Shown one piece after another: positions 57,604-64,000 of a stretch of 64,000 nt of DNA. The notes below the pieces were generated by a model. That model saw only the letters and a list, made by a program, of their open reading frames with translations. It did no database searches and was not told where the DNA came from. This DNA comes from Desulfoglaeba alkanexedens ALDC (GTDB taxonomy: Bacteria > Desulfobacterota > Syntrophobacteria > Syntrophobacterales > DSM-9756): assembly GCF_005377625.1 (NCBI RefSeq), contig NZ_CP040098.1, positions 1,419,501 through 1,483,500 on the forward strand, in the 5' to 3' direction. The translations under genes were made by a program, and so were the position numbers. Position 1 is the first letter of the stretch. Every line of letters begins with the position of its first letter.

Positions 57604-60600
57604 GTGAACAACGACGGCTCTTTGCGACCCCGCATCAGGCGTTTCATCCGTCTCTTCTGGCTCTTCATCATGGCCGGCCTCGCCTTCGGGACATGGACTT
57701 CCGCGGGCATCGGTGCGCGCCCCGTCGTTTTTTCCGCATCCGAAGTGGGCTATCCTCCTTTCTGCATGACCGATGAATCAGGGCAAGCGATCGGTTTTTC
57801 GGTGGAACTGATGCGCGCGGCGCTGGCCGCCATGGGCCGCGACGTCACCTTCCGGGTCGGCCCGTGGGCGGAGGTCAGAACCTGGCTGGAACGGGGTGAA
57901 GTCGAGGCTCTTCCCCTGGTGGGCCGGACACCCGAACGGGAAGCGCTCTTCGATTTCACCTTCCCTTACATGTCGCTCCACGGCGCCATCGTCGTCCGTA
58001 AGGACCGTCGCGACATCTCCGACCTGAAGGATCTCCGGGGAAAGCGGGTCGCGGTCATGAAGGGCGACAACGCGGAAGAGTTTCTACTGCGGGAAGACCG
58101 CGGGATGGCCATTCATACGACCGCCACTTTCGAAGACGCGCTCCGAGAACTTTCCGAAGGCCGCTGCGACGCCGTGGTCGTCCAGCGGCTCGTGGCGATC
58201 CGCCTCATACAGGAAACCGGTCTCAAGAATCTCCGGATCGTCAACCGCCCCATCGAGGGCTTCCGCCAGGACTTCTGCTTCGCCGTCAGGGAAGGCGACC
58301 GGGAAACGCTGGCCCTTTTGAACGAGGGTCTGGCCCTGGTCATGGCCGATGGAACCTACCGGCGCCTCCACGCCAAGTGGTTCGCGGCCCTGGAACTCCC
58401 CTACAACCGGCGGATCGTGATCGGCGGGGATCACAACTATCCGCCCTACGAATACCTCGACGAGAAAGGCCGGCCGGCCGGTTACAACGTGGAACTCACC
58501 CGAGCCATCGCCGCCGAACTGGGCCTCAACGTCGAAATACGCCTGGCGCCCTGGGCGGAAGTCAGGGATGCTCTCGCACGGGGCGAAATCGACGCCCTCC
58601 AGGGCATGTTCTACTCGCCTCAGCGCGACTTGACCTTCGATTTCACGCCGCCGCACACCGTGAACCATTTCGTCGGCGTGGTACGTAAAGGTGAAACGCC
58701 CCCTCCGGCCACCCTGGCCGAGCTCGAGGGGAAGCGGATCGTGTTGCAGCGCGGCGACATCATGCACGATTTTGCGGTGGAAAACGGACTCGAAAGACAG
58801 ATCAGGGCCGTTGACGCCCAGGAGGACGCCCTGCGGGAGCTTGCCGAAGGAAAGCACGATGTGGCGCTGGTCTCCCGACTGACCGCCTTCTACTGGATCG
58901 AAAAATACGGGTGGCAGAACCTCGTCGTCGGGAGCCGCCCGTTCCTATCGCCGGAATATTGCTATGCCGTTCCCAACGGCCAAAAGGCCTTGCTGGCCCA
59001 TTTCACCGAAGGGCTGAGAACTCTCGAAGAAAACGGCGAATACAGGCGCATCTACGAAAAATGGATGGGAATCTACGAAGCGCCTTTTCCCCGCTTCGTG
59101 GACATCCTTCGTCATTTGACCATGGTGGCCGTCCCTCTGCTGCTGATCCTCCTCACTTCCTTCGTGTGGTCGTGGACGCTGCGCCGGCAGGTGGCGAGCC
59201 GGACGGCGGCGCTGAGGGAAAGCGAGGAATTTCAGCGAGCCGTGATCGCCTGTTCGCCGGTCGCCCTCTACAGCATCGACCTGGACGGCAATGTTTTGAC
59301 CTGGAACGCTTCGGCCGAGAAAATCTTTGGGTGGACGGCCGGCGAAATCATCGGCAGGCCGCTTCCCATCATCCCCGAAGCCCAACAGGATGAACACCGG
59401 GGACTTCGCGAGCGGGTGATGAAGGGTGAGGTGATCGAAGCCGTTGAAGTGACCCGCTGCAAGAAAGACGGCTCCTGCTTCGAAGGGCGCCTTTCGATCG
59501 CTCCCATCAACGACGCCGGAGGACGCATCATCGGCATCATGGCCGCCATGGAAGACATCACCCAGTCCAAGCAGGCGGAGAGGTCCCTTCGCGAAAACGA
59601 GGCGCTCTTCAGAAACCTCTTCGAAGGGCACGCCGCGGTCAAACTGATCATCGATCCCGAAAACGGACGCATCGTGGATGCCAACCGAGCTGCCGAGGAT
59701 TTTTACGGATGGCCGCGCCACCGCCTGAAGACGATGCGGATACAAGATATCAATACCGCTTCCGTCGAAGAGATCAAGGCGGCCATGGACAAGGTCCGGT
59801 CGCGAAGCCGGGTGCGTTTCGAATTCCGTGATCGTCTGGCCGATGGTTCGATCCGTGACGTTGAAGTGTATTCGAGCCCCATCGAGATCGGGGGCCAAAG
59901 CCTCCTCCATTCCATCATCCACGACGTCACTGAACGCAAACGTACGGAAGCCGAACGGGAGCGGCTGCTTCTGGCCATCGAGCAATCGGGGGAGATGATC
60001 GTCATCACCGACCCGCAGGGAATCATCGAGTACGTCAACCCGGCCTTCGAGCGGACGACGGGCCATGTGCGCGAAGACGTTATGGGCCATCCCCTGTGCG
60101 CCTTCCATGGAAACGAACAAGACCCACCATTTTGCCACGAAGATTGGAAGGCGCGCTGCAGCGGCGGTTCCTGGCGCGGCCGACTGGTGAGCCGGTATCG
60201 TGACGGGGTCCTCCACACCGAGGACGTTTCGATTTCCCCGGTTCTCGACGCTTCAGGACGGATCGTCAATTTCGTGGCCGTAATGCGCGATGTCACCGAC
60301 GAAATCCGCCTGGCGGACCAGCTGCAGCAGGCCCAAAAGATGGAATCCGTGGGCCGGCTGGCCGGAGGTGTGGCCCACGACTTCAACAACATGCTCGGCG
60401 TGATCATCGGCTACGCCGAATTGGCTATGCACAGGGTCGCCCCTTCGGACCCCGTCCGCGCAGACCTCGGCGAAATCCTGAAGGCCGCCAAACGTTCCAC
60501 AGAGATCACCCGGCAGCTGCTCGCTTTCGCCCGCAGGCAGCCGATCCGCCCCCAATTGCTTGACCTCAACGCAACCGTGGAGGACATGCTCAAGATGCTT

Positions 60601-61461
60601 CAGCGGCTCATCGGCGAAGACATTTACCTGGCGTGGCTTCCGGGAACCGGTTTATGGCCCGTCCGGCTGGACCCTGCCCAGATCGATCAAATCCTCGCCA
60701 ATCTCTGTATCAACGCCCGGGATGCCATCGGCGGGGTGGGCAAGGTCACCCTGGAAACGAAAAACGTAACCTTCGACGCGGCCTATTGTTCGACTCATCC
60801 GGGCCATGTCCCCGGCGACTTCGTGATGCTGGCCGTGAGCGACGACGGATGTGGCATGGATCGGGAAACGCAGGAAAAGATTTTTGAACCGTTTTTCACC
60901 ACCAAGGGCGTCGACCGGGGCACCGGCCTGGGGCTCGCCACCGTCTACGGCATCGTCAAGCAGAACAACGGCTTCATCCATGTCTACAGTGAAGCTGGAG
61001 CCGGAACGACTTTCAAGATTTACCTGCCGCGCCATCGGGAGGCGGTGGAAGCGAAGAGTCCGGAAAGCGCCGGGGAAATCCCTCAAGGTCGCGGGGAAAC
61101 GGTGCTTCTTGTAGAAGACGAACCGGCGATCCTGGAGATGGCCCGGATGATGCTCGAGCAACTGGGTTACCGGGTCCTGGCCGCCGCCGCGCCCAACGAG
61201 GCCCTCGGCATGCTTGAAGCGCACTCCGGTGGCATCCAGCTGCTCATCACCGACGTGGTGATGCCCGAAATGAACGGACACGAATTGGCCGACAAGGTTC
61301 AAGACCGGGTCCCGGGGCTCAAGGTGCTCTTCATGTCCGGCTACACGGCCGACGTGATCGCCCATCGAGGCGTTCTCGACCGCGACGTACACTTCCTCCC
61401 GAAACCGTTCATGCTGAAGGACCTGGCCATGAAGGTCCGGGAAGCGCTGGACGGAAAATGA
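57604..61461 (+). CDS. BvgS-like hybrid sensor histidine kinase with two periplasmic binding domains
   Basis: The 1285-residue membrane kinase has a signal/anchor (about 19-37) and two tandem family-3 solute-binding domains (about 39-265 and 268-495; [20 protein letters not shown] and [20 protein letters not shown]). A membrane helix at about 505-525 is followed by three PAS domains (from about 540, 665 and 787). The His-kinase domain has [19 protein letters not shown] (His925), the ATPase has [12 protein letters not shown] and [14 protein letters not shown], and a C-terminal receiver has [13 protein letters not shown] (Asp1217). It probably senses an amino acid or similar ligand. GTG 57604 is the chosen start. 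No separate response regulator is adjacent. Confidence 0.88.
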   Translation: MNNDGSLRPRIRRFIRLFWLFIMAGLAFGTWTSAGIGARPVVFSASEVGYPPFCMTDESGQAIGFSVELMRAALAAMGRDVTFRVGPWAEVRTWLERGEVEALPLVGRTPEREALFDFTFPYMSLHGAIVVRKDRRDISDLKDLRGKRVAVMKGDNAEEFLLREDRGMAIHTTATFEDALRELSEGRCDAVVVQRLVAIRLIQETGLKNLRIVNRPIEGFRQDFCFAVREGDRETLALLNEGLALVMADGTYRRLHAKWFAALELPYNRRIVIGGDHNYPPYEYLDEKGRPAGYNVELTRAIAAELGLNVEIRLAPWAEVRDALARGEIDALQGMFYSPQRDLTFDFTPPHTVNHFVGVVRKGETPPPATLAELEGKRIVLQRGDIMHDFAVENGLERQIRAVDAQEDALRELAEGKHDVALVSRLTAFYWIEKYGWQNLVVGSRPFLSPEYCYAVPNGQKALLAHFTEGLRTLEENGEYRRIYEKWMGIYEAPFPRFVDILRHLTMVAVPLLLILLTSFVWSWTLRRQVASRTAALRESEEFQRAVIACSPVALYSIDLDGNVLTWNASAEKIFGWTAGEIIGRPLPIIPEAQQDEHRGLRERVMKGEVIEAVEVTRCKKDGSCFEGRLSIAPINDAGGRIIGIMAAMEDITQSKQAERSLRENEALFRNLFEGHAAVKLIIDPENGRIVDANRAAEDFYGWPRHRLKTMRIQDINTASVEEIKAAMDKVRSRSRVRFEFRDRLADGSIRDVEVYSSPIEIGGQSLLHSIIHDVTERKRTEAERERLLLAIEQSGEMIVITDPQGIIEYVNPAFERTTGHVREDVMGHPLCAFHGNEQDPPFCHEDWKARCSGGSWRGRLVSRYRDGVLHTEDVSISPVLDASGRIVNFVAVMRDVTDEIRLADQLQQAQKMESVGRLAGGVAHDFNNMLGVIIGYAELAMHRVAPSDPVRADLGEILKAAKRSTEITRQLLAFARRQPIRPQLLDLNATVEDMLKMLQRLIGEDIYLAWLPGTGLWPVRLDPAQIDQILANLCINARDAIGGVGKVTLETKNVTFDAAYCSTHPGHVPGDFVMLAVSDDGCGMDRETQEKIFEPFFTTKGVDRGTGLGLATVYGIVKQNNGFIHVYSEAGAGTTFKIYLPRHREAVEAKSPESAGEIPQGRGETVLLVEDEPAILEMARMMLEQLGYRVLAAAAPNEALGMLEAHSGGIQLLITDVVMPEMNGHELADKVQDRVPGLKVLFMSGYTADVIAHRGVLDRDVHFLPKPFMLKDLAMKVREALDGK

Positions 61462-61506
61462 ACCGCGGAAACATCGCTATGCCCGCCCGAGAGGGAGCGA
61501 AAAGAG

Positions 61507-61856
61507 GCCGTCTGAGAATACCCTTCGCCCTTCTGGGATTGAGTGTCCGTTTTTTCGCGTAGGGGCGGTTTGCGAACGGCACTTCAGGAGCGACTCATGC
61601 CCTGATAGGAGCCGGCTTGCCGGCGATCAGGGTCAGCGCGGCATTGCCGGTTTTACGGTTCGCGGGCAAGCCCGCTCCTCCCGATAACAGAAGACAGGGC
61701 CGGCGCCTTGCCGGAAAACCGGGCCGATTCCCTGTAGGGGCGCAGCGCCGCTGCGCCCCCACCTGCAGGCGATCCGCATCGCGGCGAGGGCGCCGCTCCT
61801 ACAGGAACAAAGAACCCGTTCAGGGCCCGACTTTCATGAGTTTGTTTTGGACGAGC
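61507..61856 (+). repeat. Composite repeat element, second long copy
   Basis: Blocks match 33392-33783 in order: GTCTGAGAATACCC, TGTCCGTTTTTTCGCGTAGG, ACTTCAGGAGCGACTC, family B palindromes, TGTAGGGGCGCAGC, GAACAAAGAACCCGTTCAGG and GCCCGACTTTCATGAGTTTG. It lies between the hybrid kinase and the convergent acyl-CoA synthetase gene; no gene is seen in the gap. Confidence 0.85.
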
Positions 61857-61888
61857 TCAAGGCATGAACCTCGGTCTTTCTTGGGGCC

Positions 61889-64000
61889 TCAGCCGAACCG
61901 AATGACCAGCTCGTATTCTCCGCACTCGGGATGCTTTTTCATCTCGAAGCCTAGTTTTTTCCCGAGGGCCAGCATGGTTTTGTTTTGCTGCAGAACAATG
62001 CCCCTTACCGTCTGGAATCCTCGATCTTTGGCAATGGAAAGGCACTGCTGCAGAAGACTCGACCCAATCCCCAGGCCATGCCACGGATCGCCGACCATAA
62101 TGGCGAACTCCCCCTCCTTTCCGTCCGGGTCCCCGATGATTCTCGCCACCCCCAGCATCCGTTCCCTTTCGGAGTCCTCGTCCAGGGCCACCAGTGCGAT
62201 TTCCCGGTCGTAGTCGATCTGGGTGCATCGAGCGAGCATGTGCGGGCTCATTTCTTTTATATAGCTGAAGAAGCGATAATAGACCGTCGTGGGGGAGAGG
62301 ACCTTGAAAAATTCCTTAAAGAGCGTGGCATCTTCGGGTTTCACGGGACGGACGAACACCCGCACACCGTGTTCGGTGACCAGATGAGTCTCGTATTCCT
62401 CCGGATACGGGCTGATCACCAAATGCATCGGGGATGGCTGATCCGACGGTGAGACCCGGATGCGGGCGTCCACCGCAACGGGTCTACCATCCTTGATCAG
62501 GACGGGATTCATGTCCAGTTCTGCAATTTGGGGCCAGTCGATCAGCAACTGGGAGAGTCCGATGATCATGGATTCGAGCCGTTCGACGTCCGCCGGCGGC
62601 CGGTTTCTGTACCCTTGAAGCAGCGTCCAAGCCCGGGTTCCCTCCATCATCCGCCGGGCCAAGAGCCGGTTCATGGGGGGAAGCCCCAAGGCCCGGTCCT
62701 TGACAACTTCCGTAAAGATGCCCCCCATTCCGAATACGATCACCGGGCCGAAATTGGCGTCCCGTTTCGCTCCCAGTAGGATTTCATAGTCCGGAGAGGC
62801 AAAAAACGGCTGCAGAATGACCCCCTCGATGCGGGCTTCGGGCTTGGCACGGCGCGCCGATTCCACGATCTGAAGGAAAGCGGCACGGACATCCCCGTCC
62901 GAGCGCAGATCCAGGCGCACCCCGCCCACGTCGGTCTTGTGGGTGATGTCAGGGGACTCCAGCTTCATCACCAAGGGATAGCCCATATCGCGGGCCAGTC
63001 GTACCGCTTCGGTCTCGTTCGGTGCCCGTTCCGTCCGGATGACGGAAAGCCCGTAGGCCGAAAGGAGATCCCTGGCGTCCGATTCCGACAGAAAGCCATC
63101 CTCCGGTGCACCAGCCATGATTCGCCGGGCCTTCTCCCGGTCACAGGCGATGTTCCGGGTCAGCTTGGGCGGGATTTCCACGACGGATGCCAGGTTCTCG
63201 GCGTATTCAACCATGTAGAGAAAAGCCCTGACCGCCCGTTCCGGTGTCCTGTAAGTGGGCACTCCCGCGCTGTTCAAGATCCCGACGGCCTGTTCGATGC
63301 TCTTGCCGCCCATCCAGCAGGCGAAGACCGGGTAACGTCGCTTCGTTACCGTGGTCAGCACCTCGGCCACCGAAAGGGGATCCGTTATGGCCTGGGGTGT
63401 CAAGATAACGCAGACGGCGTCCATGTTTTTCGCTTCGAAGCAGACTTCCAGCGTGCGCCGAAAGCGCTCCGCGGAAGCGTCTCCCAGAATGTCGATGGGA
63501 TTGCTGCGACTCCAGAAAGGCGGCAGAAAAGCATCGAGCTTCGACACGGTTTCAGGATCAAGTTCCGCCGGCTCCAAACCATATCGGGCGAGGGCGTCGG
63601 TAGCCATCACGCCGGGCCCTCCGCCGTTGGTCACGACGGCCAGGCGGGACCCCCGGGGGCGCGGCTGCTTCGCCAGCAGTTCGGCGCAATCGAACAGGTC
63701 CTGGATGGTGTCCACACGCACGACCCCGGCCCGCTTGAAGGCGGCGTCATAGACCGCATCTTCCCCGGCCATGGCGCCGGTGTGGGACGCCGCGGCCCGG
63801 GCCCCGGCCTCGCTTCGTCCCGCCTTCAGGACGATGACGGGCTTGACGCGGGACACCGACCGCGCCGCGCTCATGAACTTTCGAAAATTCGTCAGGCTTT
63901 CGATGTAGAGCAGAACGCTCTGGGCCGAAGAATCGTTTCCGAGGTAATCCACCAGGTCCCCGAAATCGACGTCGACCATGGAACCTATGCTGACGAAGTG
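61889..64000 (-). CDS. NDP-forming acyl-CoA synthetase fused to GNAT acetyltransferase, 5' end outside window
   Basis: At least 700 residues are visible and the start lies beyond base 64000. The synthetase part has the central ligase region (VLLYIESLTNFRKFMSAARS, AASHTGAMAG with the phospho-His loop, and VVTNGGGPGVMATDALARYG) and an ATP-grasp domain (LVMKLESPDITHKTDVGGVR, IVFGMGGIFTEVVKDRAL). The C-terminal 150 residues are a GNAT acetyltransferase (FAIMVGDPWHGLGIGSSLLQ). This is the plan of Pat/acetyl-CoA-synthetase-like protein acetyltransferases that modify lysines, though an ADP-forming acyl-CoA ligase activity is possible. It is transcribed toward the composite repeat. Confidence 0.88.
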   Translation of the reverse strand, partial: HFVSIGSMVDVDFGDLVDYLGNDSSAQSVLLYIESLTNFRKFMSAARSVSRVKPVIVLKAGRSEAGARAAASHTGAMAGEDAVYDAAFKRAGVVRVDTIQDLFDCAELLAKQPRPRGSRLAVVTNGGGPGVMATDALARYGLEPAELDPETVSKLDAFLPPFWSRSNPIDILGDASAERFRRTLEVCFEAKNMDAVCVILTPQAITDPLSVAEVLTTVTKRRYPVFACWMGGKSIEQAVGILNSAGVPTYRTPERAVRAFLYMVEYAENLASVVEIPPKLTRNIACDREKARRIMAGAPEDGFLSESDARDLLSAYGLSVIRTERAPNETEAVRLARDMGYPLVMKLESPDITHKTDVGGVRLDLRSDGDVRAAFLQIVESARRAKPEARIEGVILQPFFASPDYEILLGAKRDANFGPVIVFGMGGIFTEVVKDRALGLPPMNRLLARRMMEGTRAWTLLQGYRNRPPADVERLESMIIGLSQLLIDWPQIAELDMNPVLIKDGRPVAVDARIRVSPSDQPSPMHLVISPYPEEYETHLVTEHGVRVFVRPVKPEDATLFKEFFKVLSPTTVYYRFFSYIKEMSPHMLARCTQIDYDREIALVALDEDSERERMLGVARIIGDPDGKEGEFAIMVGDPWHGLGIGSSLLQQCLSIAKDRGFQTVRGIVLQQNKTMLALGKKLGFEMKKHPECGEYELVIRFG

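Overview
The window is GC-rich bacterial chromosome with dense operons on both strands. No tRNA, rRNA, CRISPR array or intact transposase was seen. The gene content suggests an anaerobic Desulfobacterota (former Deltaproteobacteria) relative, perhaps near the Syntrophobacter lineage: branched-chain acyl-CoA catabolism, a B12-dependent acyl-CoA mutase, a diiron flavoprotein oxygen reductase, and a recombinase-like regulator with molybdate/tungstate-binding domains of the TunR type known from sulfate reducers. The lineage is inference; the gene families are read from motifs.

Layout. 0-0.8 kb: a frameshifted Ogt-type DNA repair gene and a truncated metallo-beta-lactamase gene. 1.3-6.2 kb: a leucine/isovalerate catabolic operon (isovaleryl-CoA dehydrogenase, methylglutaconyl-CoA hydratase, carboxyltransferase, HMG-CoA-lyase-like protein). 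6.6-11.7 kb: a membrane protein, a hisF remnant, a GlnD-like sensor and a J-domain protein. 11.7-14.9 kb (minus): a split coenzyme-B12 mutase with MeaB, whose specificity residues match isobutyryl-CoA mutase. 15.6-22.4 kb: a TetR-controlled RND efflux operon with a 3 x 99-bp repeat read through by the outer-membrane gene. 22.4-27.5 kb: a DUF169 protein, an acyl-CoA synthetase, an LpxL-like acyltransferase and an MFS transporter. 27.8-36.6 kb: a chemoreceptor, a GalT-like protein, phosphoglucomutase, a metallo-beta-lactamase and a flavin oxidoreductase, all separated by repeats. 37.3-43.4 kb (minus): a dnaK-cbpA-cbpM-clpB chaperone operon. 43.9-48.5 kb: an SH3 envelope protein and an S-adenosylmethionine-cycle group (methyltransferase-like protein, metK, ahcY). 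48.6-55.2 kb: three TauE/SafE permeases, the TunR-type regulator, an ABC-2 exporter and a fragment of a molybdate/sulfate transporter. 55.3-61.5 kb: the flavodiiron protein, decayed hemerythrin and DUF488 genes, a cupin and a large BvgS-like hybrid kinase. 61.9 kb to the end: an NDP-forming acyl-CoA synthetase fused to a GNAT domain, cut by the edge.

Many intergenic gaps are filled by three families of palindromic dispersed repeats, and several hold broken genes. One repeat family forms a larger composite element found in both orientations. The strongest leads are the isobutyryl-CoA-mutase signature, the composite repeat, the in-frame tandem repeat, the GlnD-like protein with a degenerate transferase domain, and the oddities of the leucine operon (no biotin carboxylase subunit, a lyase without its usual cysteine).
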